This document shows, in pieces, positions 41,901 through 49,666 of a DNA stretch of 64,000 nt (the stretch's first letter is position 1; every line of letters begins with the position of its first letter). This stretch comes from Streptomyces griseus subsp. griseus (GTDB taxonomy: Bacteria; Actinomycetota; Actinomycetes; Streptomycetales; Streptomycetaceae). The stretch lies in contig NZ_JOJE01000015.1 in assembly GCF_000720255.1 (NCBI RefSeq), positions 62,001-126,000 of the forward strand, given 5' to 3'. The notes under the pieces were generated by a model, which was not told the origin of the DNA, did no database searches, and saw nothing but the letters and a program-made list of their open reading frames with translations. The position numbers were made by a program, and so were the translations under genes.

Positions 41901-42616
41901 CGGATGGTGCGCAGCCGCCCGGCGAAGAGGCGCCGGCCGACCTCCCTGAGCTTGCCGTTCTCCTGCTCCTCCTGCCCGAAGCCCTTCACCACCCGTACGC
42001 CGGAGACGGCGCCGTCGACCACGCCCGCGACGGCGGCGGCCTGGGCCTGGGCGTACCAGGTGGCCGGGTGGAGCTTGGTGCGGCTGCGTTTGGCGATCCA
42101 CCACAGGGCGGGGGCGACCGCGACGGCCACCAGCGTGAGGGGCAGGGACAGCCAGGCCATCACCACGAGGGAGATCAGGAAGAGGGCGAAGTTCCCGATG
42201 GTCATCGGGAGCATGAAGAGCAGGCCCTGGATGAGCTGGAGGTCGCTGGTGGCGCGGCCCACGACCTGGCCGGTGGACAGCTCGTCCTGGCGCCGGCCGT
42301 CGAGGCGGGTGATCGTCGCGAACATCGCGGTGCGCAGATCGTGCTGGACGTCGAGGGCGAGGCGGCCGCCGTAGTACCGGCGGATGTAGGTGAGGGCATA
42401 GACGAGGAGTGCGGCGCCGATCAGGGCGCCCGCCCAGGGGGCCATGTCACGGGTGTGGTCACCGATGACGTCGTCGATGATGACCTTGGTGATCAGCGGG
42501 ACGACGGCCATGACGGCCATGCCGCCCAGTGATGAGCCGAGGGCCAGGACGACGTCCTTCGGGTAACGCCAGGCGTACCCGGCCAGTCTCCGCGCCCATC
42601 CCGGCTGCGCTGCCAC
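38912..42616 (-). CDS. Fused ABC multidrug-type exporter (TMD-NBD-TMD-NBD)
   Basis: A 1234-residue exporter with both halves in one chain. Half 1: six helices (about 15-310) and an NBD with Walker A GSSGSGKST near 368, LSGGQ, and Walker B LLVLDDAT near 490, where Asp replaces the catalytic Glu. Half 2: six helices (about 660-960) and an NBD with GETGAGKST near 1023, LSAGQ and canonical LLLDEAT near 1146. So one ATP site is degenerate, as in heterodimeric exporters. Substrate unknown. GTG 42616 follows GGAGGG by 8 bases. Its 3' end is duplicated at 38666-38780. Confidence 0.93.
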   Translation of the reverse strand: MAAQPGWARRLAGYAWRYPKDVVLALGSSLGGMAVMAVVPLITKVIIDDVIGDHTRDMAPWAGALIGAALLVYALTYIRRYYGGRLALDVQHDLRTAMFATITRLDGRRQDELSTGQVVGRATSDLQLIQGLLFMLPMTIGNFALFLISLVVMAWLSLPLTLVAVAVAPALWWIAKRSRTKLHPATWYAQAQAAAVAGVVDGAVSGVRVVKGFGQEEQENGKLREVGRRLFAGRLRTIRLNSRYTPALQAVPALGQVAMLALGGWLAVRGHITLGTFVAFSTYLAQLVGPVRMLAMVLTVGQQARAGTERVLELIDTEPSIEEGTKELPADAPATVEFDDVSFGYDPEHPVLDGLSFQIRPGETLAVVGSSGSGKSTVSLLLPRFYDVTRGAVLIGGHDVRELTLDSLRAAIGLVPEDSFLFSDTVRANIAYGRPDATDEQIEAAARAAQADRFIAELPDGYATTVGEHGLTLSGGQRQRVALARALLTDPRLLVLDDATSAVDARVEHEIHEALTRVMEGRTTLLIAHRRSTLNLADRIAVLDAGRLADIGTHEELQERSALYRRLLTDPDELGGVSPGHALPAAPQEDTSVRDELDAEFDAERGVTPRLWTGDREPKDLALAGTPATPELLAKVDALPPATDTPDIDEAGAVTPEESYGLRRLLRGFGLPLLVSLALVASDAGMGLLLPILIRHGIDQGVTQVALGAVWAASLLGLVTVLVQWAAQVGETRMTGRTGERVLYALRLKIFSQLQRLGLDYYERELTGRIMTRMTTDVDALSTFLQTGLVTAFVSVVTFFGIMVALLVLDVQLALVVFATLPPLIIATYFFRRASVKAYELARERVSVVNADLQESVSGLRIVQAFRRELDGGRRFAERSDSYRQARIRGQWLISIYFPFVQLLSSVAAAAVLIAGAGRIDAATLTTGALVAYLLYIDLFFAPVQQLSQVFDGYQQATVSLGRIQELLQEPTSTKSADEPLEVLSLRGEIAFEDVYFAYGDEEEALTGIDLRIPAGQTVAFVGETGAGKSTLVKLVARFYDPTSGRVTADGTDLRALDLTSYRHRLGVVPQEAYLFQGTVRDAIAYGRPDATDAEVEAAARAVGAHEMIATLEGGYLHEVAERGRNLSAGQRQLIALARAELVDPDVLLLDEATAALDLATEAQVNQATDRLAGRRTTLVVAHRLTTAARADRVVVMDHGKVVEDGTHEELLALEGRYALLWRTFVGEDVSVVA

Positions 42617-42756
42617 GTCGGTGCCCTCCGATTTTTCGACCTGGTGTTCCGGAAGGCACCAACGCGGCCCGGAGCGGATTTCATCCCTCCGCAACAATCG
42701 GAGACGGTTCGAGCACTGGTTCAGGTACTGGTTCGGATACTGGTCCAGGCACTGAT

Positions 42757-43779
42757 TCAGACACGTACGCGCAGGAAGCAGAACCGTGTCGTCTGCGTCG
42801 CGTTCTGGTTGTCGTCGCTGACCAGCAGCACCCTCAGGCGGCCCTCGCTGCGGCCTGTGATCACCATCCCCTCGATGTTGTCGAGGAGGGGATTCGGCTG
42901 GGGCTGCTTCGCCGTGGCGCCCAGGGTCGGGCAGTCGGCGATGTCGGCCAGCAGGGTCTTCCTGACCAGACGTACGCCGTCCTGGCCGGTGAGGTTCTCG
43001 ATGCCGCTCGTGTCCGTGGCATGGCGGGGGTCCGCCAGGTAGAGGCGGACCGTGTTGCCGACGCCCACAGTGAAGCCCCGCTCCAGGACGAGCAGGCGGC
43101 CGTCGCGGGTCGCCTGGACCTCCGGGACACCGAGGCCCGCGTCGGCGCGGTAGGCGTACTGCGGGCCGAGCCGGAAGTGGCCGCCGTACGTCCGCTGCCA
43201 GGTCTGGAAGCGGACGAGGCCGGCGGTGTCACCGCTGAGCGCGTACTCCATCGAGGCGAGCAGGGTGCGGCCGCCGGGCAGCAGGGTCAAACCCTCGAAG
43301 GTGCCGTTGGACTGGGCGCGGCCGGCCGGGGCGACGCGGAGGGCGTCCGGTACGGGGAGGCGGTCGAGGATCCGGCCGTCGCGGGAGTAGCGGCGGATCG
43401 AGGGCTCCGTCTCGGAGGTGATCAGCCGGGTGCCGTCCCGGTCGACGACCAGGCCCTCGGAATCGAGGGCGGTGCCGTTCTCGTCGGCGAGGGGGAGGGC
43501 GGAGCGCGGGGCGAGGGTTCTCGCGTCCAGGTCGAACAGGGCGGAGCGGTCGGAGAGGGCCGCGAGCGAGCCGTTCCGGTCGAGGGCGAGGGCGGAGAGG
43601 TTGCCGACGAAGGTGCCGTCGTACGTCGTCTTGTCGAGCGCGTCGGAGAAGCGGTCGATGGAGACGGAGGGGGAACAGGTGTGGTCGCCCGGGGCGGCGG
43701 CGGCCGGCCCGGCGGCAGAGAGGCACGTGGCCGCCGCCAGGCCGGCGGTGAGGGTGGCGAGTACGGTTCGCAGGCGCAT
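42757..43779 (-). CDS. Secreted esterase-like activity of phytase family protein
   Basis: A 340-residue exported beta-propeller-like protein. Signal at 1-29 (MRLRTVLATLTAGLAAATCL, cut after AAA-APGD). The mature part has repeated strand motifs LSALALDRNGSLAALSDRS, DSEGLVVDRDGTRLITSE, FEGLTLLPGGRTLLASMEYAL and NIEGMVITGRSEGRLRVLLVSDDN, the signature of the esterase-like phytase family (PF13449). A phosphate-ester role is possible but unproven. ATG 43779 is the start. Two or more cysteines may form disulfides. Confidence 0.85.
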   Translation of the reverse strand: MRLRTVLATLTAGLAAATCLSAAGPAAAAPGDHTCSPSVSIDRFSDALDKTTYDGTFVGNLSALALDRNGSLAALSDRSALFDLDARTLAPRSALPLADENGTALDSEGLVVDRDGTRLITSETEPSIRRYSRDGRILDRLPVPDALRVAPAGRAQSNGTFEGLTLLPGGRTLLASMEYALSGDTAGLVRFQTWQRTYGGHFRLGPQYAYRADAGLGVPEVQATRDGRLLVLERGFTVGVGNTVRLYLADPRHATDTSGIENLTGQDGVRLVRKTLLADIADCPTLGATAKQPQPNPLLDNIEGMVITGRSEGRLRVLLVSDDNQNATQTTRFCFLRVRV

Positions 43780-43832
43780 GGGCGTCACCGTAGGACGGTC
43801 CGGTGACCGGCGGGAGACCGCCTGGTGAAGCG

Positions 43833-44759
43833 TCAGCCCTGTTCCGGAACCGCCACGAACGCCTCGCGGGGCGTGCTGGTCGGGGTGTAGCGCGTAGCGC
43901 TGGACGTGGTCGGCACCAGGTCCTTGTGGATGGCCTTGGCGACGTTCTGGATGGTGGTGACGCCGTAGTCCATGGTGCTGTTGTCCTGAGTCAGCACGCT
44001 GATCATGTAGTCGTGGCCGGCGCCGTTGAAGGTGCCGAGGCTGTGCACCCGCCAGCCGTGCGTGGCGCGCTGCAGCCAGCCGTTCTTGACGTGCACGGCG
44101 ACGGTGGACGGCGCCCCGGCGGGCGTGCCCCAGCGCTGGGACGAGACGACCTGGCCCATCAGCTTCAGGATGTAAGCGCGGGAATTGTCGCTGAGGACGG
44201 TGTTCTTGGCGGTGATGAGCTTGAGCAGCTTCTGCTCGTCGTTGACGGTGATCTGGGTCAGGCCCCAGTAGCCGTCGGCGCCCGGCTTGGTCTGGGTCAT
44301 CCCGGCAGCGGTGAGGAAGCCCTTGATCTTCGTCAGGCCCAACTGCCGCCACAGGGTGGAGGTCGAGTCGTTGTCCGACTGGGTGATCATGGCCTTGGCG
44401 AGGGTGGTCTCACGGTCGGTGAGGTAGCGGTTGTGCTTCTTCGCGTCCCACAACAGCGTGGCCAGGACGGTGACCTTGACGGTGCTGGCCGAGTCGTAGG
44501 CGGTGGTGGCGCGCAGGGTGCAGGTGGTGTTGGTCGTACGGTCGTACAGGCCCACGGCGACGGTGCCCCGGCGGCCCGCGAGCGCCGCGGTGATGTCCGT
44601 CTTCAGCTTGGCGGCGAGGCCGGCCTTCGCGGACGTACAGGCGACGGTGGGTGTGGGGGCGGCGGTGGCGGGCGCGGCGACCGCCACGCAGGATATGAAC
44701 GCTCCGGCGGTGAGCGCGGTGCCGATGAGGCGGGTGCGGTGAGGGCTACGGCGAGTCAT
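43833..44759 (-). CDS. Secreted class A beta-lactamase-fold serine hydrolase
   Basis: A 308-residue exported protein. Signal at about 1-34 (RLIGTALTAGAFISCVAVAAPATAA). It carries the active-site SxxK (S92-TV-K95) and an SDN-like triad (S128-D129-N130); the third box is VKNGW rather than KTG. The omega-loop glutamate of true class A lactamases is not evident, so a peptidase or transpeptidase-like hydrolase is as likely as a beta-lactamase. ATG 44759 is used; upstream codons are open but non-protein-like, and no ribosome site is seen. It lies 53 bases upstream of the phytase-like gene, so the two may be co-transcribed. Confidence 0.85.
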   Translation of the reverse strand: MTRRSPHRTRLIGTALTAGAFISCVAVAAPATAAPTPTVACTSAKAGLAAKLKTDITAALAGRRGTVAVGLYDRTTNTTCTLRATTAYDSASTVKVTVLATLLWDAKKHNRYLTDRETTLAKAMITQSDNDSTSTLWRQLGLTKIKGFLTAAGMTQTKPGADGYWGLTQITVNDEQKLLKLITAKNTVLSDNSRAYILKLMGQVVSSQRWGTPAGAPSTVAVHVKNGWLQRATHGWRVHSLGTFNGAGHDYMISVLTQDNSTMDYGVTTIQNVAKAIHKDLVPTTSSATRYTPTSTPREAFVAVPEQG

Positions 44760-44856
44760 GCGGGTTTGACTCGCCCAAGTGACCGAAAGTTGTACGGCTG
44801 TTCGCAATGCAGGTAATCGTCTTGCTGCGGTTGCCCGGTCCGGCGATGCTGGGCTG

Positions 44857-45114
44857 ATGCCAGGGCAACGCGAGAGGAAACGGCAGCGCCACGACGAGTG
44901 GCAGCGGGCCGCCGCTCGCTTCGTCCCTGAAGCGGGTCACTGGGAAGTGCTCTTCGAGACCCAGGACGAGTCGGAATGGCGTGCCCACATACGCCGTCTG
45001 CGAGCGTCGGACCAGCGGATCGACTGGACGGCGGTGCGGCTGGACACCCTCTGCGGACGCCTCACGCAGCCGACGACCTACCGGCTGAGCCGCTTCGTGC
45101 CGGGTCCCGCCTGA
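44857..45114 (+). CDS. Small hypothetical protein (85 aa)
   Basis: A basic-start, acidic-middle protein: QRERKRQRHDEWQRAAARF then HWEVLFETQDESEWRAHIRRLRASD. No signal or membrane segment. It begins 97 bases from the divergent hydrolase gene. Its 3' end overlaps the convergent CoaD-like gene by 37 bases. I do not recognise the family; coding status rests on codon bias and complete frame. Confidence 0.6.
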   Translation: MPGQRERKRQRHDEWQRAAARFVPEAGHWEVLFETQDESEWRAHIRRLRASDQRIDWTAVRLDTLCGRLTQPTTYRLSRFVPGPA

Positions 45115-45563
45115 GTGAGCGTTTCGCCCGCCGCGGCATCATTCGCAACACGGTCCTGTCGACTCATCTCGGTGACGAGGGTGGAGGAGATGTGGGTCAG
45201 GGCGGGGTCTGCAGCGATGAAGAACGTTTCGACTCCGGCCAGTTCGCGGTTCATGCGGGCCATCGGCATTTCGTAGTCCAAGTCGCGAACGCCGCGGACT
45301 CCGCGGACAACGACGTCGATTCCGACACGGCGGCAGTAGTCGACCAGCAGGCCGCCGGTGTGGGAGTCGACCGTGACGTTGCTCAGGTCAGTCGCTGCCG
45401 CGCGGAGCCGGTCCAGCCGTTCGGTGATGGAGAAGCGGCCGGTCTTGCTCGAATTGAACATCACGCAGACGACGACCTCGTCGAACAGGAGGGCGGCGCG
45501 GCGGAGAACGTCCTGGTGCCCTTGAGTGACCGGGTCGAAGGATCCTGGGAACAGAGCGCGCAT
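45078..45563 (-). CDS. coaD: Phosphopantetheine adenylyltransferase-like protein (CoaD paralog)
   Basis: A 161-residue nucleotidyltransferase. It has the CoaD opening MRALFPGSFDPVTQGHQDVL with the TxGH ATP motif, the substrate loop VDSHTGGLLVDYC, VVRGVRGVRDLDYE and the C-terminal ISSTLVTEM, all near canonical positions, so 4'-phosphopantetheine to dephospho-CoA chemistry is plausible. The usual CoaD reads ISSSLVKEI and lies in a different housekeeping setting, so this is probably an extra, diverged copy. Both the ATG at 45563 and the one at 45593 are possible starts; neither has a good ribosome site. The local DNA is less GC-rich than its flanks, hinting at acquisition. Confidence 0.8.
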   Translation of the reverse strand: MRALFPGSFDPVTQGHQDVLRRAALLFDEVVVCVMFNSSKTGRFSITERLDRLRAAATDLSNVTVDSHTGGLLVDYCRRVGIDVVVRGVRGVRDLDYEMPMARMNRELAGVETFFIAADPALTHISSTLVTEMSRQDRVANDAAAGETLTQAGPGTKRLSR

Positions 45564-45591
45564 GATCGGAAAGAATATGACTACGAGCACC

Positions 45592-45813
45592 ATGAATGAC
45601 CGAACATTGGCGAACTCGTCCGCAATGAGCGGCTGGAGGAAGTCGTCCTACAGCGGCCCCGAAGCCGGCAGCTGTGTCGAAGTCCTCGACGGGCACCCAT
45701 CGGGCGTCCCCGTCCGAGATTCCAAGATCCAGGGCGGGCCCGCGCTGGTCTTCGAGTCGACCAGCTGGTCATCGTTCGTCTCAGCCGTCAAGGTCGGAAG
45801 CGTCTCCATCTGA
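45592..45813 (+). CDS. DUF397 domain protein
   Basis: A 73-residue protein whose core is the DUF397 signature SGWRKSSYSGPEAGSCVEVLD followed by VPVRDSKIQGGPALVF and SWSSFVSAVK. DUF397 genes usually sit next to an XRE-type helix-turn-helix gene and act with it in development or as a toxin-antitoxin-like pair; here no such partner is adjacent, so it is an orphan. ATG 45592 or ATG 45577 could start it. It is divergent from the CoaD-like gene. Confidence 0.8.
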   Translation: MNDRTLANSSAMSGWRKSSYSGPEAGSCVEVLDGHPSGVPVRDSKIQGGPALVFESTSWSSFVSAVKVGSVSI

Positions 45814-45910
45814 ACCTGCGCAACCCCGACCGAGGAGCTTGTGCCGATTCACAGGCACCGGCCAGGTACGGCACAGCGCTCACCCACCCCGGCCGTTCAG
45901 GATGCGGGGC

Positions 45911-48076
45911 GTGACATCTGCCACCGACACACTCCCCCGCCCGACCGTGACCCCCGAACCGCCTCCGCCTGACAAGGCACCCCGCTGGTCCCTGCCCGCG
46001 CTGATCGCGATCCTGATCCTGGCGGCGGCGCTGTACTCCTGGAACCTGTCCGGGTCCAGCCTCAACAGCTTTTACAGTGCCGCCGTGATGAGCGGTACCG
46101 AGAGCTGGAAGGCCTGGTTCTTCGGCTCGCTGGACGCGGGCAACTTCATGACGGTCGACAAACCACCGTTCGCGCTGATGGTCATGGGCCTGTCCTGCCG
46201 GATATTCGGCTTCGGCACCTGGCAGATGATGCTGCCGATGGTCCTGGTCGCCGTCGCGACGATCTGGATCCTGCACGCGTCCGTGAAGCGGGTGTGGGGG
46301 CACGGCGCGGCGACGGTCGCCGCGCTGGTACTGGCGCTCACCCCGATCACCGTCGCCATCAACCGCGACAACAACCCTGACACGCTGCTGGTGTTCCTGA
46401 TGGTGGCGGGCGCGGCCCTCGCGCTGCGGGCCACGTACGACGGCAGGCTGCTGCCGCTGCTGGGCTCCGCCGCCTGCTACGGCCTCGCCTTCAACACGAA
46501 GATGCTCCAGGGCTACATCGCGCTGCCCGCCGTCTTCGCGGTCTACCTGTACGCGGCCAGGCCGACGTTGGTGAAGCGGATCGTCAACCTCCTCCTCGCC
46601 GGTGTGGTCCTGGCCGTCTCCAGCTTCTGGTGGGCGGCGGCCGTGTCGCTGGTGCCGGCGTCGGAGCGGCCGTACATCGGCGGCTCGACCGACGGCACCG
46701 CCTGGAACCTGATCATGGGCTACAACGGCCTCGGGCGGATCTTCGGCGGCGAGGGCAACGGCGGGGGCGGAGGCGGCGGCGGAGGCGGAGGAGGCGGCTT
46801 CTCCGGGGCCGGGGGCATCGGCCGTATGTTCAACGAGATCCTCGGCGGCCAGATCTCCTGGCTCATCCCCTTCTCTGCGATCGCACTGCTCGGTGGCCTG
46901 GTGCTGTGCGTGCGCGCCCCGCGTACCGACCTCACACGCGCCGCGCTGCTGATGTGGGGCGGCTGGACCGTCCTGCACTACCTGACCTTCGCGATGGCCG
47001 AGGGCACCATGCACCCGTACTACACGACCGCGCTCGCCCCCGGCATCGCGGCGCTGTGCGGGGGCGGCGGCCTGATGCTGCTGCGTGCCTTCCGCGCGGA
47101 CAAGCGGTGGGCGTGGGTGTTGCCGCTCGCCCTCGGCGTCACCGCCGTGTGGGCGATCGTGCTGCTGCGCCGGGCCTCCGGCTGGAACACCTGGCTGTGG
47201 CCGGCCGTCGGGGTCGTGATGGCGCTGGCGATCGTGGGGCTGTTCGTCTTCCGCTCGGGACGCTCCGGCAACCGCCTCCGTCTGCTGACGGCTTCGGTGG
47301 CCGCGGCCATCGTCGCGGCCGTCGCGGGACCGGCCGCGTACGCCTGGTCGGTGCCGTCCGGTGCGGGATCGGGCGGCGGCGGCATGGGGGGTACGAACCC
47401 GACGGCCGGGCCTTCGACGGGCGGCGGGATGGGCGGCCCCGGCGACGGAGGAGGAGGCGGCGGCGGCGGCCGGGGTGGATTCCCCGACGGTGGGAACGAC
47501 GGAGGGCCTGGCGGCCAGCAGGGCGGGTTCCCCGGTGGACGGCAGGCGGGGGGCGGCAACGGTGAGCTGCCCGGCGGTACGGCCGAAGCGGGTGGTACGG
47601 CGCCCAACGCCCAGCCCGGTGAAGGCGCCGACGGCATGCGCGGTGGCCTCGGCGGCGGTATGGGCGGCGCGAGCAGTGAGCTGATCGCCTACCTGAAGAA
47701 GCACCAGGACGGTGCCAAGTGGCTGCTCGCGGTGTCCAGTTCGCAGAGCGCGGCGCAGCTCGTCCTCAGCAGCGGTGAGCCGGTGATCTCCATGTGGGGC
47801 TGGTCCGGCAGCGACAAGGCGATGACCCCGACCAGGCTCAAGGAGCTGGTGAGGGCGGGCGAGCTGCATTACATCCAGATCGGTGGCGGCGGCATGGGCG
47901 GTGGCCCGGGGGGCGGGTCCGACGTCAGCTCCGAGGTCACGGAGTGGGTGCGGAAGAACGGTACGGCGGTGAAGGAGAGCGACTACGGCAAGACCGCGAC
48001 GGACTCCGGCTCGGACACCTCCTCGCAGAGCGACCAGTCGACGATCTACCGCCTGGACCCGTCGGACGTCAGCTGA
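45911..48076 (+). CDS. GT39/ArnT-like membrane glycosyltransferase with Gly-rich loops
   Basis: A 721-residue integral membrane protein with 11 or so helices, the dolichol-phosphate-sugar-type glycosyltransferase fold (AVMSGTESWKAWFFGSLDAGNFMTVDKPP after the first helix; INRDNNPDTLLVF). It probably moves a sugar from a polyprenyl phosphate to an outside acceptor. An extracellular loop holds 13 consecutive glycines (about 46759-46797), and a long Gly/Pro-rich linker precedes a soluble C-terminal domain (SSELIAYLKKHQDGAKWLLAVSSSQSAAQLVL). GTG 45911 is used, with AGGA 9 bases upstream; ATG 45902 is too close to that site. A terminator follows. Confidence 0.88.
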   Translation: MTSATDTLPRPTVTPEPPPPDKAPRWSLPALIAILILAAALYSWNLSGSSLNSFYSAAVMSGTESWKAWFFGSLDAGNFMTVDKPPFALMVMGLSCRIFGFGTWQMMLPMVLVAVATIWILHASVKRVWGHGAATVAALVLALTPITVAINRDNNPDTLLVFLMVAGAALALRATYDGRLLPLLGSAACYGLAFNTKMLQGYIALPAVFAVYLYAARPTLVKRIVNLLLAGVVLAVSSFWWAAAVSLVPASERPYIGGSTDGTAWNLIMGYNGLGRIFGGEGNGGGGGGGGGGGGGFSGAGGIGRMFNEILGGQISWLIPFSAIALLGGLVLCVRAPRTDLTRAALLMWGGWTVLHYLTFAMAEGTMHPYYTTALAPGIAALCGGGGLMLLRAFRADKRWAWVLPLALGVTAVWAIVLLRRASGWNTWLWPAVGVVMALAIVGLFVFRSGRSGNRLRLLTASVAAAIVAAVAGPAAYAWSVPSGAGSGGGGMGGTNPTAGPSTGGGMGGPGDGGGGGGGGRGGFPDGGNDGGPGGQQGGFPGGRQAGGGNGELPGGTAEAGGTAPNAQPGEGADGMRGGLGGGMGGASSELIAYLKKHQDGAKWLLAVSSSQSAAQLVLSSGEPVISMWGWSGSDKAMTPTRLKELVRAGELHYIQIGGGGMGGGPGGGSDVSSEVTEWVRKNGTAVKESDYGKTATDSGSDTSSQSDQSTIYRLDPSDVS

Positions 48077-48091
48077 CGATCCGGCCCCAAC

Positions 48092-48121
48092 AGCCCCTGG
48101 CCTTCCGGTCAGGGGCTTTCC
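48092..48121 (+). terminator. Rho-independent-type terminator after the glycosyltransferase gene
   Basis: AGCCCCTG (48092-48099) and CAGGGGCT (48110-48117) form a perfect 8-bp stem with a 10-base loop, followed by TTC. Confidence 0.8.
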
Positions 48122-48263
48122 TGCCATGTCAACTCGCGTGGACAAGAGGGGATTTGCCGCTTCCGGTCACCCAATGGACACGCGCAGTCCATTTACACAG
48201 CCTCATGTCCATGTCACTCTCCCGATTGCCGCCTCCAATCAACCCGCGTAGATCGGACCCCAC

Positions 48264-49067
48264 ATGCTGGCGACACGCATACGCCGATGGAAGTCGGTGG
48301 CCCTTGCCACCGCCGCCGTCCTGGCCGGCCTCTCCGCGCCCGCCCTCACCGCGACCCCTGCCGCGGCCACCACGACGGCGTACGACTCCACGTATTACAA
48401 GAACGCGGTCGGCAAGACGGGCACGAGCCTCAAGTCCTCCCTGCACACCATCATCAGCAGCCAGACGAAGATCTCGTACTCCGCGGTCTGGAACGCCCTC
48501 AAGGTCACCGACCAGGACCCGAACAACAGCAACAACGTGATCCTGCTGTACAGCGGTGTCTCGCGCAGCAAGTCCCTCAACGGCGGCGACGTCGGGGACT
48601 GGAACCGCGAGCACGTGTGGGCCAAGTCCCACGGCGACTTCGGCGAGGTCACCGGACCGGGCTCCGACCTGCACCACCTGCGCCCCGCGGACGTCAAGGT
48701 CAACAGCATCCGCGGCAACCTGGACTTCGACAACGGCGGCAGCGCGGTCTCGGGCGGTGGCGGCAGCCTCGTCGACTCCGACTCCTTCGAACCGCGCGAC
48801 GCCGACAAGGGCGACGTGGCCCGCATGATCCTCTACATGGCCGTGCGGTACGACGGCGGCGACGGCTTCGCCGACCTGGAGCCCAACGAGAAGGTCAACA
48901 ACGGCAGCAACCCGTACATCGGCAAGCTCTCCGTTCTCAAGCAGTGGAACGACGAGGACCCGCCGAGCGCCTTCGAGGAGAAGCGCAACCAGGTCATCTA
49001 CGACACCTACCAGCACAACCGCAACCCGTTCATCGACCACCCGGAGTGGGTCGAGGCGATCTGGTAG
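48264..49067 (+). CDS. Secreted endonuclease I family nuclease
   Basis: A 267-residue exported nuclease. Signal at 1-35 (MLATRIRRWKSVALATAAVL, cut after AAA-TTTA). The catalytic region reads DWNREHVWAKSHGDFG, then SDLHHLRPADVKVNSIRGN, which is the His-Me finger motif of endonuclease I (PF04231): a general-base histidine and a metal-holding asparagine. It probably degrades extracellular DNA and RNA for nutrient gain. There is no ribosome site before ATG 48264. An inverted repeat, AATGGAC-N7-GTCCATT, sits at 48173-48193 in the promoter region. A terminator follows at 49086. Confidence 0.92.
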   Translation: MLATRIRRWKSVALATAAVLAGLSAPALTATPAAATTTAYDSTYYKNAVGKTGTSLKSSLHTIISSQTKISYSAVWNALKVTDQDPNNSNNVILLYSGVSRSKSLNGGDVGDWNREHVWAKSHGDFGEVTGPGSDLHHLRPADVKVNSIRGNLDFDNGGSAVSGGGGSLVDSDSFEPRDADKGDVARMILYMAVRYDGGDGFADLEPNEKVNNGSNPYIGKLSVLKQWNDEDPPSAFEEKRNQVIYDTYQHNRNPFIDHPEWVEAIW

Positions 49068-49085
49068 CGCACGAGACGACAAAAG

Positions 49086-49121
49086 GAGGGGCCCTGCCGG
49101 ACGAATCCGACAGGGCCTCTC
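49086..49121. terminator. Bidirectional hairpin between nuclease and downstream gene
   Basis: GAGGGGCCCTG (49086-49096) pairs with CAGGGCCTCTC (49111-49121), 10 of 11 positions plus one G-T, around a 14-base loop. It lies between two convergent genes. Confidence 0.75.
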
Positions 49122-49266
49122 CGCCATCCCGATATCCCGGTCACCCGAGACGCGCGAGATTCTCGGGCAACGCGTACCGGTGCTCCCCGGTCAACACGTC
49201 GGAGGCGAAGACGAGCCTCGGCCGCCACGCCGAGGTTACGTTCCGACAGGAGCTCCGAGACCAGGT

Positions 49267-49647
49267 TCACGACCGCCAGTCCCAGTCCGGTGCACTCTCC
49301 ATGCGCCGCACGAACTCGGAGAACTCGATGAGCTCCCCGTAATTCGTGTCCACCACGCCCGTCCGGTCGCGGATGAGGAAGTCGAGCAGGGCCTTCGCCG
49401 ACTCGGCGTTCTCGTACTCCACGAGGACCGCGTACGGATCCGGCGCCACCCGCGCGACCTCTTCGAGCTCCTCCGGCTCGAAGTCCTCGATCACGCGCCC
49501 GGAGAGCACGAAACCGTAGGCGTGCTCGCCGAGTTCGAGCAGGTCGAAGAACGGGTCCGGTCGGTCCGTCAGACCGAGTGCCCGGAGATCCGCGAGCAAC
49601 CGCTCACGGTCCGAGCCCGGCACCAGCAGGACGAGGGTGGGCTTCAC
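49267..49647 (-). CDS. Small acidic hypothetical protein (immunity-like)
   Basis: A 126-residue acidic protein, no signal or membrane segment: LVLLVPGSDRERLLADLRAL, then YGFVLSGRVIEDFEPEELEEVARVAPDPYAVLVEYEN. The alternating strands and helices suggest a compact alpha/beta fold. I cannot assign a family. It is the last of three small leftward genes (with 49667 and 50234), the third of which looks like a SUKH-3 immunity protein, so this may be an immunity protein too. GTG 49647 has GAGG upstream. Confidence 0.65.
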   Translation of the reverse strand: MKPTLVLLVPGSDRERLLADLRALGLTDRPDPFFDLLELGEHAYGFVLSGRVIEDFEPEELEEVARVAPDPYAVLVEYENAESAKALLDFLIRDRTGVVDTNYGELIEFSEFVRRMESAPDWDWRS

Positions 49648-49666
49648 GTGGGCCTCGGCTCGGGCA

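Noticed and set aside
38624..42532. 1302-codon rightward frame
   Set aside because: Antisense to the fused ABC exporter, whose Walker and signature motifs are intact on the other strand.
48187..48215. Possible PHO box before the endonuclease gene
   Set aside because: The GTCCATT/CAGCCTC/CCATGTC words do not match the GTTCACC direct-repeat consensus well enough to call.
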